Shown here: piece after piece, positions 1 through 12,965 of the stretch
Layout: every line of letters begins with the position of its first letter
Numbering within the stretch: position 1 is the first letter of the stretch
Assembly (NCBI RefSeq): GCF_040939455.1
Contig: NC_134120.1
Location: 15,428,501-15,492,500, forward strand
Direction of reading: 5' to 3'
DNA from: Microcebus murinus
Taxonomy: Eukaryota; Chordata; Mammalia; Primates; Cheirogaleidae
DNA: 64,000 nucleotides
Translations under genes and position numbers: made by a program
The notes under the pieces: model-generated
What the model was told of the DNA's origin: nothing
What the model saw: only the letters and a program-made list of their open reading frames with translations
Databases searched by the model: none

Positions 1-404
1 TGATGGTGACAGTGTTCAGGAACTGCATTGTAACTTCCTTGGTTTGACCCACACTCTGCTGTACAATGATGTGGTTACTCCACAGTAAGAGTAAGGACTT
101 AGTCTGGGAGAACAGTGAGTGCCCTAGAGTCCCCAAGGACAGGAGCTCCCTATTGGACTCCAGCAGCACTTGAGCCTGCTGAGGACAGAAGAGAGCTACC
201 GATGAACTCAAAAACCGTGTGCAGGATTTGCTATTGAAGTTGCTGGCCAGGGCTTGACCTTGGATTCCGCATGAAGGTCACCCAGAGGTCATGTCCCCCA
301 CACGATGTGGTAGGAGGAATAGCTCAAGGCCTATGTGGTTTGTGGACAAGTGCCTCATAGAATGCCCTACACTGGGAAGATGCTGAGCAGGTTTCTGCCA
401 GCTA

Positions 405-823
<419 letters not shown>

Positions 824-912
824 AAGAAAAGCCATCAATGGAGTTGTATGTTGTTCCATACCATGCCATTCATTCATCCTTCAAGAGCAAGCATGTGGTG
901 CCCCACGCTCAC

Positions 913-1052
913 CTGCAGCACGTGAAGCTTGCAGTACTGCCCGCGGAAGCTTCCAGTAGGCGCGTGGGCGGAGAGGCACTCGCTATACGATCCCAGCCTG
1001 TCTACGTTTCCGTTAAGAATATTGCTCCCAAGCTTCCCCACGGAGTCATACA
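913..1052 (-). CDS. OACYL: OACYL-like, second visible NRF-domain exon
   Basis: This is a 140-nt exon on the minus strand. The acceptor is TTCTTTCGCTTTGAAATTCAG|TG and the donor CTGCAG|GTGAGC. Two bases complete the Met codon from the exon at 14416; 46 codons follow and the exon ends in phase 0. It encodes [16 protein letters not shown], a GSYSECLS segment, and [14 protein letters not shown]. The pattern YD-x2-GKL-x3-IL-x-GN, then GxYxxCL, then GxYC is the core of the NRF domain, with three cysteines counting the preceding exon. Both exons have intact splice sites and no stop. Later exons, which should carry the rest of the NRF domain and the multi-pass acyltransferase domain, would lie left of the window. 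I saw no further exon in 1-912. The human locus is a pseudogene, so whether this copy is functional is open. Confidence 0.85.
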
Positions 1053-1345
1053 CTGAATTTCAAAGCGAAAGAAGTTTGCAAAATTAACTTCCTTGTGTCA
1101 CTTTTAAATGAATTTATAGGTACTTGGTTCCACCTTCTTAACCTATCAAACTTATATGACTGAAAAAGGAAGAGAGACAGATCTAATTAGATGCCACTCC
1201 TGAATCTTGCACACACAGCCCCTGTCTTGGTGGCAGAGGGAAACAACAATGTGTTTTGCCTTCTTGTTGCTAGTACATGGTCTGTCAACTTGCTGAAAAA
1301 GATGGAGAGTTTGGTTTACTGAAAAAAAACAACAACAACAACAAA

Positions 1346-1548
1346 TGCCAGTCTGAGCAAGAGTGAGACCCCGTCTCTACCAAAAACAGAAAAATTAGCC
1401 AGGCATGGTGCCGCATGCCTAGGAGTAGTCCCTGCTACTCTGGCGCCTGAGGCAGGAGGATCGTTTGACGTTGCTGTGAGCTAGGCTGACACCACGGCAC
1501 TCTAGCCCAGGTGACAGAGCCAGACTCTATCTCAAGAAAAAAAAAAAA
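1346..1548 (+). mobile_element. Alu, 5'-truncated
   Basis: It starts within the left arm (gtctgagcaagagtgagacc) and includes a shortened right arm and a poly(A) tail. Confidence 0.85.
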
Positions 1549-2081
1549 GTACTTTCTGAAGAGTGCAAAAAGGTAATAAAATTTGGTGGCTTTTCTTTTC
1601 TGCCCGCCATGCACTTCCAGGAAAAAAAAACCCCATGTCTTATAAAAAATTGTATCTGCTTTTGTGGGACCTTACTTTGGAGAGAGTTAATATATTTTTT
1701 AACCTTAGAACAGAAAGGTGGCGTGATGGTGATGAAGTTGATGGCACTCTCAGCTCTGCAAAGCCCCTCCATTGTTTGTGCTTATCTATGTCCTTTCTCC
1801 TTCACTTTCAAAATTCGTTTCCTTTCATCTGTATTCATCTGTATTCTTCTCTCCCTATCCCTTTCCCAAATTCCCCCCTCCATATGTGTGCTGTGTTTCC
1901 TCTCGTTTGTGAATGTTTGCCTGTTGTATATGTGTATTTGTCGTTTGTATGAATGATTTTGTGCTTCCAATACCATTTCTACATCTGTTGCTCAGTGCAA
2001 CGTTTTTATCGTTTTATGACTGTAAGATGCACATCTAGTTCAGGGCTTCTCACCACAGCATAATAACCCATCACCACCTTT

Positions 2082-2413
2082 TTTTTTTTTTTTTTTGAGA
2101 CAGAGTCTCACTTTGTTGTCCAGGCTAGAGTGAGTGCCGTGGCGTCAGCCTAGCTCACAGCAACCTCAAACTCCTGGGCTCGAGTGATCCTTCTGCCTCA
2201 GCCTCCCAAGTAGCTGGGACTACAGGCATGCGCCACTATGCCCGGCTAATTTTTTTTTATATATATATCAGTTGGCCAATTAATTTCTTTCTGTTTATAG
2301 TAGAGACGGCGTCTCGCTCTTGCTCAGGCTGGTTTTGAACTCCTGACCTTGAGCAATCCGCCCGCCTCGGCCTCCCAAGAGCTAGGATTACAGGCGTGAG
2401 CCACAGCGCCCGG
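2082..2413 (-). mobile_element. Alu, full length
   Basis: This copy is inverted, with its poly(T) end at the left. A target duplication (cccatcaccaccttt) flanks it at 2067-2081 and 2414-2428. Confidence 0.95.
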
Positions 2414-2429
2414 CCCATCACCACCTTTG

Positions 2430-4440
2430 ATTTAGCTATTCCCCAGGTGACGGACCTACAGACGACTCCAACCCACACAAACGCACTGTCACCAACCCCT
2501 CATACGTGTTCCTGTACAGAGCAGCGTGACGATGGAGCTCAGATATGTACCTGGGAGGAAACTGCTGGAGCATAAGGCACACAAATGCTTGGTCTGCATA
2601 AACCCCACCAGATTACTCACCAGAGGGACGGCTGCAGTCTGTATTCCCCCGGGATGCTGGTTCCTATCTCTCCTTTGGACCGTCCGGCTTGCTAATTTGG
2701 GGCATTTCATGGATATAAAATGGTATCTAATTGTTGATTTAATTTCCATTTCTCTAATTTACAAATGAGCCCGAGTAGTTTGTTAGTCATCCCCTTAAGT
2801 TTTCTCTTGTGAAACTTTGTCCTTTGCCCATTTTGTTTTTTTTTTTTTTTTTTTTTTGAGACAGAGTCTCGCTTTCTTGCCCAGGTTAGAGTGAGTGCCG
2901 TGGTGTCAGCCTAGCTCACAGCAACCTCCAACTCCTGGGCTCAAGCGATCCTCCTGCCTCAGCCTCCCGAGTAGCTGGGACTACAGGCACAAGCCACCAT
3001 GCCCAGCTGATTTTTATATTATATATATTAGTTGGCCGATTAATTTCTTTCTATTTTTATGGTAGAGACGGGGTCTCGCTCTTGCTCAGGCTGGTTTTGA
3101 ACTCCTGACCTTGAGCAATCCGCCTGCCTCGGCCTCCCAGAGTGCTAGGATTACAGGCGTGAGCCACCGCGCCCGGCCTCCTTTGCCCATTTTTTAAGGC
3201 AAAAAGATTTTTTCTTTTTGATTTGCAAGAGCTCCTTATTATTCTGTATGCATATTGATCCTGTCTGTCTCAGTCCTTGAAAATATCTACTCTCAGTTAG
3301 CTGTCAGTTCATCTATGGTGTCCTTCAATGCACAGAAATCCATACTTTTGGTGGAATCAGATCCTTCAATATTTATTGATTGTGCTTTGATGTTTTCCTC
3401 ATTTATAGGTCATGAAGATTTTCTAACATTATCTTCCACTATCTTTATAGTTTTACCTTTCATATTTAGATCTTTAATTCATCTGAGTTATTCATCTGAG
3501 CTTTTTTCTTCAAAAAGTAGGCCAAATATCCCCAAACTATCTCTAAATAGCTCTGCCTTTCACCATGGGTTTGTGGAGCAAGTTTCTTTTTATATCAAGA
3601 TCTTGTGCATACATGGATCTTCCTCTCAGTTCTCTGTTTTGTTTTGTTTATTCTAGACAAGTCTAGCTCCATAACCTGAAGGGCCAGTGCAAAATGAAAA
3701 TGCAGATCCCTGTGTTTAAAAACTATTAAGAATTTTAAGATGATGACACCTCAACCAAGCATGAAACTCCTTTAAGAGTAGAGCCCGGTGTGACTACACA
3801 GGTGGCATATCCATGCAGCCAGCCTGGTTCCAGGACCATCTGGTTTTCATTACTCTGGATTTGTAGTATATCAAGTGTGCTGCCTTTAGTCTTTTTTTTT
3901 TTTTTTCCAAAGTTGAGCTATTTATTTATAGACCATTAATCATGTATACAAACTTCAGAAAAAGCTTATTAACTTCCCCAAAACATTCAGTTAGACCATT
4001 GACTAAAATTGCTTTGGATTTATAGATTATATGGGGTGGGAGGCGTGAAATCATTTTTATACTAAGTCATCATTGGATAACATGCAATTTACACAAATCT
4101 TTTTTTTTTTATATCCTTATAATTTTACATTTTTTTCCCTTGGTAAACTTAAAGCAGATACATAAGACAATTCCTAAATAGTGTGTAGTTGGCTATTTTC
4201 CATGGTATTTTATTTTCAATTATATTTTCTAATTGATGGCTGCTGGTGTGGAAAAATGCTGTTGATTTTTGTAATTTGTTCTGGTATCTGGCAAATTTGC
4301 TGAACTTGCTGTGCTGATTCTTATTAGTTCAACAGTTTTATTCCTTCTGTACTCATCTTTATATTACTTTTTTCTTTTTTCCTTTCCCAGTTTTGGGATT
4401 AAAGTTGTAATCAAATTTACAAAGTAAGTTGGGTAGCTTT
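2430..4440 (-). mobile_element. L1 remnant, interrupted by an Alu
   Basis: Several blocks read as the complement of L1 ORF2 (around 2700-2834, 3180-3650 and 3990-4400), for example attttcctttgcccattttt and ggttttacctttcatatttag-type stretches. The Alu at 2835-3178 interrupts it and duplicated ctttgcccatttt on both sides. Parts between the blocks are too diverged to assign. Boundaries are approximate. Confidence 0.7.
2835..3178 (-). mobile_element. Alu inside an L1 remnant
   Basis: This is a full-length inverted copy. The duplicated target ctttgcccatttt occurs just left and just right of it. Confidence 0.95.
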
Positions 4441-4447
4441 CATACTT

Positions 4448-4552
4448 TGGGATCACTTGAGCCCAGGAGTTTAAGGTTGCTGTGAACTATGATTACACCA
4501 CTCTACTTACTCCAGCTGGGGCAACAGAACGAGACTATCTCAAAAACAGAAA
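4448..4552 (+). mobile_element. Alu right-arm fragment
   Basis: It contains gggatcacttgagcccagga through a 'caacagaacgagac' tail, diverged from the younger copies. Confidence 0.7.
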
Positions 4553-4742
4553 TAAATAATATTTTTAAAAAAGGCCTTGAGCTTTGTCTTATTGTTTAGA
4601 TTTCTTTACAGTATAGATGGATTCATGTATCATTTGTGTAATCACATATAAACAAAACAAAAAGTTTAAATCATTTCTTAAATTCTTCAGTGGCATCCCA
4701 TCATCTAGGGCAGGGCTCTGCCTGTCTTTTAAGAAAAGTTTT

Positions 4743-5095
4743 TGGCCGGGCGTGGTGGCTCACGCCTGTAATCCTAGCACTCTGGAAAGCCGAGGCGGGC
4801 GGATTGCTCGAGGCCAGGAGTTCCAAACCAGCCTGAGCAAGAGCGAGACCCTGTCTCTACTATAAATAGAAAGAAATTAATTGGCTAACTAATATATATA
4901 TATATAATTAGCTGGGCATGGTGGCGCATGCGTGTAGTCCCAGCTATTCGGGAGGCTGAGGCAGGAGGATCACTTGAGCCCAGGAGTTTGAGGTTGTGTG
5001 AGCTAGGCTGATGCCACGGCACTCACTCTAGCCTGAGCAACAAAGTGAGACTCTGTCTCAAAAAAAAAAAAAAAAAGAAAGAAAGAAAAGAAAAG
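4743..5095 (+). mobile_element. Alu, full length
   Basis: This is a dimeric strepsirrhine Alu with a mixed A/G tail. The flanks share aagaaaagtttt. Confidence 0.95.
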
Positions 5096-5256
5096 TTTTG
5101 TTGGAAGGAAGCCGAGCTCACTCATTTACATATGGTCAGTGTTGCTTTCACACAGAACAGCAGGGTTGAGTAGGACCAACAGTTGGCCCACAAAGCTGAA
5201 AATACTCACTACCTGGCCCTTTTGAGAAACACTTCCCAAATATTTTTTTTTTTTAG

Positions 5257-5425
5257 AGCTATGATTCTCAGCCCTGGTGAGCATTCGAATCACCTGGGAC
5301 ATGTTTTTAAAAATACCGAGGCCCTGTTTTTACCCTTGCAGAGGATGACTTAATTGGTCAGGGCTGGGGTTTGGGCATGAATTGTTTTTCATAATTTCCC
5401 AGGTGATTCTCAGGTGCAGCTGGGC
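5257..5425. mobile_element. hAT-type MITE (MER5-like)
   Basis: This short palindromic element runs from atgattctcagccctggtga to ccaggtgattctcaggtgca, with the characteristic 'aatcacctggga' core. The subfamily is not certain. Confidence 0.6.
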
Positions 5426-5454
5426 TTGATTGCTCCGACTTTTAGGATTAATTC

Positions 5455-5835
5455 CAGACTCCTGAGCAGGGTTTAAAAGGCCCTCCATGAGGAGACTTGC
5501 TCCTCTTGCTTCATCCTCCTGCCCTGCACTTGTTTCCTCTGCTCCATGATACGGAATGCACCGGACAGGCCAGCGTTTGTTTGTCTTTCTGCTTTTCTGC
5601 GTAGAAAATGCTCCTTCCTATCTGCCTGGCAAATCCTCGATCATCCTTGAAGTCTTGGCTGAAGGATGGTCTCCCCCGGGAATCATTCCAGACTCTTGCT
5701 TAATGTATCACACTAAAAGGTATGTCCTTATGTACCTGTCTGTCTCCCGTGTTTGGGAGGGGGAACGTGCCATGTCTTAATTCATTAATGTCTATCTCAG
5801 AGAAAGAGCTCAATGAACACTTGCTGGATTGAATT
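5455..5835 (+). mobile_element. L2 LINE 3' fragment
   Basis: L2-type sequence starts at 'aaaaggccctccatga' and passes through phrases resembling the L2 coding end. It finishes at 'ctcaatgaacacttgctgga', the usual L2 3' end. Confidence 0.6.
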
Positions 5836-6026
5836 AAACTTTGAAAAGCTTAAGTTCAGATGCCCAAAATCCAGTTCCAAAAAGATATTTTGAGGTCCAC
5901 TCTGTGTCAGAAAAACCAGTAATAATTTTTAAAACTAGGTGCATTTATTATAAATAGACTAAATGGTTTTCAAATTCCCTTCTTCATCACTGACTGGGTA
6001 TCCCAAACTCTGCAGCCTAAAGTTTA

Positions 6027-6403
<377 letters not shown>

Positions 6404-6409
6404 AGAAAC

Positions 6410-7340
6410 AAGAGAGATGTCAGTACTGATACCGTCTATCCCTTAGGTAAACCCCTGAAGGGAACATGTGGAAGGATACCTGATTCTTCATTTGAGAAGA
6501 TTAAATTCTAGTTTTTTTCCAATTGGTATTTTGCTTTATAAACTGATTGCATTTGTGGTTGTCTAGCTGGGCGTATTTTGTGTACTACATTAATTTTTAA
6601 ATTGCATTTGCTTCCTTTCTGTTTATGAACTCAAATGGACAGTTGCCCTTTTCCAACCTCATCCTTAATGAATTTCTGTCAAAAACCTAAAAAGATGCTG
6701 GGACATGGGCACCATCCAAATCAAGATACATTGTGATTGTCCTGGGAGGAAGGAGTAAAATAAACCAGGGATTAATCACACCTGCCACTTCAGATCACAT
6801 GGTAGTTGTTCCAAGGTTTCATTTTCAAGAGATTAAAAACAGCTCATCTCAAGTCTGTGCTAATTGGCAGACAAATTTTCTTTCTCACATAGTGACAATG
6901 AAATGTGCACATTAAAATGTAGAGTCGGTTAATTTCTGGGTTGGAATAAAAGAAAAAAGACCTTGGTCTATGGTCTTAAATTTTAAAATATGATGCATTT
7001 ACACCATGGAGTTGAAGGTAGCGGAAGGTTCTGGAATGTGGGGCCAGAAACAAATCCTGAAATGATCATCAGTATTAACACCAAATGTGTATTAAGCACC
7101 TACCAGATTGCTGTGTTACACTGGAGATTTTTAAAAACTAGTCTTCGCCATATAGTCGAAGACACAGAACACACAAGTCACGAGTGAACATCTCGTGCCA
7201 GAGATTTCCATGTGGCAGGAAAAAGATGAACGTGCTGTCAATTTCATATCCCAATTCCTGAGGCAGTCTCACTGCAAACGCCTCCTGGCAGTCCCTCTTG
7301 TGTCTGGTCAACTATTAATCTTAGACTTAAAGAACAAGAA
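6410..7340. other. Intron of the OACYL-like gene, no recognisable feature
   Basis: This is unique-looking sequence. Short open frames on the plus strand (6733-6915 and 6990-7187) show no domain or splice structure I recognise. Confidence 0.5.
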
Positions 7341-7344
7341 TAGC

Positions 7345-7800
7345 ATGTGTATTCGTTTCTCGTGACTACTGTAACAGATCACCACAAATTGGGTGGTTTA
7401 AAACAACAGGAATGTATTTTCTCACTGCTGGAGGCCAGAAGTCTGAAATCAGCGTCACTGGGCTGAAGTCCAGGTGTCGGCAGTGCCGTGCACCTTCTGG
7501 GGGCTGCAGGGAGGGTCTGTCCTGTGCCCTTCCAGCTTCTTGGTGGCTGCAGCTCCCCTTGGTTTGTGGCCATATCACCTGTGTGTGCATGTGTGTCACA
7601 CCTGTCTGTCTCCCTCGTCTAAGGATACATGTGGTAGCATATAGGGCCCACCCAGATAATCCAGGATAATCCCCACATGTTCAGAGCCTAATTTAATCAC
7701 ATCTGTAAAAACCCTGTTTCCATTTAAGGTAACATTCATAGGTTCCAGGAATTAGGATATGGATATCTTTGGGGGGGGGGTGTTTTAGTCTGCCACGGCA
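7345..7800 (-). mobile_element. MaLR-type LTR remnant
   Basis: The plus strand starts with a diverged 'ctactgtaacagatcaccac' and 'gggtggtttaaaacaaca', the complement of a typical MaLR LTR 3' end. It closes with 'ttttagtctgccacggcac'. The subfamily is not resolved. Confidence 0.6.
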
Positions 7801-8611
7801 CAGATATTTTATAACCAGTGAATCCAGAATGTCACTGGAGCCCACTGTATCACCCTTTCTCTATTAAAAAAAATTTTCGTAGTGTCAGCATCTTTTCTGT
7901 CCCTAGCTCTAGCACCAGTAGCAGGCCTGGCCTTGAGTAAAATGTCCTCCAGACCGACAAGGGGAAAAAGAGGCAACATTCAGAAATGGAAAATAGAGTG
8001 ATAACCAGTCCTCCACTGGCCACAGAAAAACAAAGGCTCTTGGGGGGGGGGGTGCAAAGACTGGTGATAGTCCGCTGAGTGACTGTCACCTCACCTCCGG
8101 CAGGAGCCTCAGCCTGGCCCGGGCTTCCAGAAGGGAAGATGAGGCACACAGACAGGAGACTATGAAGCCAAAGGGAGTGAGTGATCCGACCAGGAAGCTC
8201 CGCATCTGGGCCACCAGGGCAGGCTCGGGGACTTGGTGTAGGAACCAGGGAGAAGGGGCTGGAAGGGTTAAGAATGTTTGAGAGCAAGAGTAGCTCCTGG
8301 GAAAGATTTCAAAGATGTGATGAGAATAGAGAAAACAGGAAATGAAAAGCCCTGCAGGCTGCTGGGGAACCAGGGACCTCCCTTCTTCCCCACATGCTGT
8401 CCCCAAGGAACAAAGAGCAGGCAAATGTTGAAACCGGGTGGAACCTTGGGGGCCAGGGCACATGGTGATAATGCCACCTCACACGCACTGGGCGGGTCTG
8501 CTACCTCTCAGGGCAAAGGAGTCCCAGGACCTGAGGCAGATTGGCTTTTATTTTCCATTCTAGATGACAAATGTATGCTTTTGATTCTAGTGAGAGGCCA
8601 TGGCTCTTTGT
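7801..8611. other. Intronic stretch between LTR remnants
   Basis: This is moderately GC-rich and carries two long G-runs (about 7771-7780 and 8042-8052). The minus-strand frame at 7850-8287 has no recognisable domain. I see no gene here. Confidence 0.45.
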
Positions 8612-9050
8612 TCTAGTTTCCTAGTGCTGTCTGCAATTTCCACAAACCGGGTGGCTTGAAACAACAGAAATTTACTCTCTCTCTGTTGTGGAGACTAGAA
8701 GTTCAAAACCAAGGGCTTGGCAGGGCTGGTTCCTTCCGGAGGCTCTGTGGACATCTGTTCTGTGCCTCTCCCCTGGCTTCTGAGGGTGCCAGCAATCCTT
8801 GGCGTTTCTTGGCCAGGAAGCACATCACTCCAATCTCCTGTGTCTCCATGTCCAGCTTTCCCTCTTATAAGGACACTGATCATTGGATTAGGGGCCACCC
8901 CAGTCTAGTATCTCCTTATTTTAATTTAACTATTAATATATCTGCAGAGACCCTATTCCAAATAAGGTCATATCCACAGAAACTAGGGGATTAGGGTTTC
9001 AGGATATTTTTTTGAGAACCACAATTCAATCCACAGCACTCTCTAAGTGG
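8612..9050 (-). mobile_element. MaLR-type LTR remnant
   Basis: It has the same architecture as the 7345 copy: 'ctagtttcctagtgctgtct', then 'gggtggcttgaaacaacag', ending near 'gggattagggtttcaggata'. This copy is independently diverged. Confidence 0.6.
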
Positions 9051-9084
9051 GTATTGTTATAAATCATATGATATAAAGAGCATG

Positions 9085-9470
9085 TGGGCACGCCGTGTTC
9101 ACTTGGTTGGCTGCATGCCGGAGTAGCAGACTGGGTGCCTACACAGCAGGAATTCGTTTTCTGACTGTTCTGGGGGCTCTGTCTGAAATCAAGGTGCTGC
9201 CAGGCTTGGTTTCTGCTGAGGCCTCTGTTGTTCTAGATGCCTCCTGGTTTTATTCTCATGGGGTCTTCCCTCTGTGCACATCTGTGTCCTGATCTCTTAT
9301 ATAATTATGACACCAGTCATTGGTTTAGGGCCCTCCTTACTCATTTCATTTTAGCTTAATTATCTCTTTGAAGACCCTATCTCCAATTACAATCACATTC
9401 TGAGATACTAGGCTTAGGACTTCAACATATAAATTTGAGGGGAACACAGTTCAGCCTGTAACATACATAA
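9085..9470 (-). mobile_element. MaLR-type LTR remnant, third in the cluster
   Basis: It contains 'caccagtcattggtttaggg', 'aagaccctatctccaattac' and 'ggacttcaacatataaattt', the complement of the LTR 5' end pattern seen in MaLR elements. Confidence 0.6.
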
Positions 9471-10048
9471 ATTACCAAGAAAAAAAAATGAAATTTACGG
9501 TTGTCCTTAGTATTAATTTTACATGTCCCCAGCTGATTCTCACAGGATGCTTTCATTGATTTGTTCCAAACTCCTGTACCTATAGCCGATTTGTGATTTC
9601 AGTTGACCAAGTATAGTCCTGATGTGAATGGTGAATTTTTTTTGTGTGTGCACTTTAATGAGTAATACAGATGTGAAACAAGAAAGAAGTACATCAGAAC
9701 TGCATTCATTGGTCCATGATGTGTGCGGCTTTCTTGCCTAATCAGATGACAGTTTGAGTACCGACGAATATTCCCTCCTCATTTTGTGCTATTCATAATG
9801 TAATACTTATAGACATTATCTACTTTTAAGTTTAATTTGTACTCTTAACATTTTATCCACCAATTCCTTTAAGTTTAGACTAGATAGTAAAGCCTTATTA
9901 GCAATTGCTGCCTTCCCTGGGGAAGATGCTCCCCGTGGCTGACTTCTAGCTCCCGAGGTGCTGACCTTGAACCTGAAGTTAGAAGGCAGTGTGCAGTAGC
10001 AAAACAGTAACTTCACCACACAGACACAAGAGATGAAAATAGCTTCAA

Positions 10049-10388
10049 GGGCCAGGCGCGGTAGCTCATGCCTGTAATCCTAGCACTCTGGGAGGCCGAG
10101 GGGGAGGATTGCTTGAACTCTGGAGTTCGAGACCAGCCTGAGCAAGAGCGAGGCCTGATCTCTACTATAAATAGGAAGAAATTAACCAAACAACTAAAAA
10201 AAGAAAAATTTAGCCAGGCATGGTGGCGCATGCCTGTAGTCCCAGCTACTCAGGAGGCTGAGGCAGGAAGATTCCTTGAGCCCAGGAGTTTGAGGTTGCT
10301 GTGAGCTAGGCTGATGCCACGGCACTCTAGCCCAAGCAAGAGAGTGAGACTCTGCCTGCCCCCCCACCTAAAAAAAAAAAAAAAAAAG
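10049..10388 (+). mobile_element. Alu, full length
   Basis: Target duplication gaaaatagcttcaag lies on both sides. A C-run interrupts the tail. Confidence 0.95.
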
Positions 10389-10458
10389 AAAATAGCTTCA
10401 AGAGCACAGATAATAGCAAAATATAATAAAATAGGAAGTGATAAATGTTGACTATTTT

Positions 10459-10806
<348 letters not shown>

Positions 10807-12200
10807 GACTATTTTATTTTTAATATAATTTATTTAGTTGTAAATGTGTGTGAAACTGTTTAACAACTGGTTTGACAATTGAACAATTGGCCATCACAAG
10901 CCAGCGTAGACAGATTATAGCCCACCGCTGGCCTAGGAATCAGAATTCTTTAAAGCCACTGCAGGTTTTCAGAATTGGGCCATTTCACAGGTGAGGACAC
11001 TTGTTGGGCAAGGTAAGGTGGCTTAGGTGAAGTCACACGGCTGGGCATTGGCCTAACCAGCAGGAGATCCCAGGCCTTAGTATGGCCAGCCTAGAATAAT
11101 GGCCATGTCCTGGCTCTAAAACTTGATTCGTTGACAAGAAAAGGACGATGAGGAAAGGGACAAAGTGCCTGGGGGAAAGTCCAGGGGATCAGGTAGAGAG
11201 AGGTAAGGAGAAGGGAGACCAATCATCTCCATAAAAGGACATCCCAGACGGGACCATTCTTGAACTGGAAATAGACGAGTGTTAAGAAAGAGGAAGGCAG
11301 CAGATCCCATAGTACCTGAACAGAAAGAAAATTGAGAAAGCATGATGAATCAGGTGGCAGGATGTCAGAGATCTTGTAGGATACGGTTTTTGTACGTGAT
11401 AAGAGATTGCATGTAGGTTTCTGTGGATTCTGAAGTTTCAAACAACAAAACCAGGTGCACAGAGCCCAGTGCTCTCACCTGAGGACGTCAGCAGTGCAGA
11501 GGGGGGTAAAATAAGACCTGAGAACCCAAGAGGGTGACAAAATCAAAGCACACAAAAGTATCTGGTGGATTTGGTTTCCATTAAGGTGCTGGATTGTGGG
11601 ACTGTTGGAAAGCAAAGGGGAAAGATGGTGGAAAGAGAGGAACAGAGCCTCATTTTAGAGGTAGTCTTTCCTGGGATGTCTGCCCCCTTTAATCCACCTT
11701 ACACCCTGCCAGACTGAATCCAAATCTCTCTTACTCTGCAGCGGTCGTGGCTCCTATTCCCTTCTGGGCATGAATTTCAAGGACCCCCTCTCCACCTTAC
11801 TTCCCCGTCCCCCGCCCATAGTCCAAGCTCCTCACATACAGCCCACACCTATTACCATCGCTGCACTTGGGATTGGGGGTGGTGTTTCAAAATGTCATTA
11901 TGCAATAGTTCATGTATTAAATAGCATAAAGAATAAAACAAATGCCTATGTTCTCATCACCAGCTTAAAAAATAAAACTTGACCCATCACTTAAAGTTTA
12001 GTGTGTCCCAATTGCATCCCTGCTCTCACCACCCCCTCCAAGGCAACCCAAGAGTGGATGTGGAGCTTTTCATTATGGTGGCTTTTTAGCATTTGTACCA
12101 CATACGTGGAGCCATATAGAGCGATATGGAGCCTTAATTTGCATTTGTGTAAACTCAGGTACTGCAGAAGATATCTCTGTATGATTCCTCCACATTGGTA

Positions 12201-12650
12201 CCGTGTTCCCCCCAAAATAAGACAGGGTCTTATATTTATTTTTCCTCAAGAAGACACCCTAGGGTTTATTTTCAGGGGATGTGTTATTTTTTTTTTAAGT
12301 AAGGTCCAACAATCTACATTTATTCAAATATAGTTAAATCGTCGTCTTCTGGAACATAATCATAACTCTCCAAACCCCAAATTCCATCCTGAATTTCTTG
12401 CAACTCTATTTCCTTTAGAACCATTGGCCCCAATCTCTCATGTTGAGCAATAGAGCTCTCATGGGGCAGATGAGAAGGGCTGCTCATTGTCTTTACCGCT
12501 CCGAGACGAAATGCATGGGTTGTGCAGATATGCTATGTAGCCATGCCCATCACTAGGGCTTATTTTTGGGGTAGGGCTTATATTGCACAAATGCTTAGAA
12601 TCCTGCTGGGGCTTATTTTATGAGTAGGTCTTATTTTGGGGGAAACACGG
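12201..12650. mobile_element. 450-bp non-autonomous DNA transposon with TA target duplication
   Basis: The terminal inverted repeats are 23 bp: ccgtgttccccccaaaataa-gac at the left, and the complement of the right end differs at one base. TA dinucleotides flank it at 12199-12200 and 12651-12652, as in Tc1/mariner insertions. Inside are further inverted copies of 'aaaataag/cttatttt' near both ends. There is no transposase-like frame. I do not recall the Repbase name. Confidence 0.8.
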
Positions 12651-12734
12651 TACATGTAGCTGTGCTTCATTCCTTTTGGTGGCTGGGTTCTGCTTTTGTT
12701 TTTTCTTATTTCTCTTGTTGCCTGTTTTAGGCAA

Positions 12735-12965
12735 TGACAGAAAGTGCAGGCTCTGGAATCAGATGCTTTGTATGGGCTCAAGTCCTATTTCTACCACATA
12801 CTTCAGGCATGATACTTTACATGGCTGTGGTTTGGTTTCCTCACTGATTAAACAGAAATGATAATGACACTCCTCTCCCCGTCATAGGGGAGTAGCTAGG
12901 ATTAAATGGGACAGCTCCTACACAGGCCGCAGAAGGGTGCCTGTCTCATAAAAGTACTCACTAAC
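12735..12965 (+). mobile_element. MIR SINE
   Basis: The MIR order is visible: 'ctctggaatcagatgc', 'tttggtttcctcactgatta', 'aataatgacac', and 'agtagctaggattaaatggg'. Confidence 0.75.

Noticed and set aside
838..1056. 72-codon plus-strand frame
   Set aside because: It is the antisense shadow of the OACYL-like exon at 1052-913.
7771..8052. G-runs as possible quadruplexes
   Set aside because: Each is a single run of about ten G without four nearby G-tracts, so a canonical quadruplex cannot be supported.
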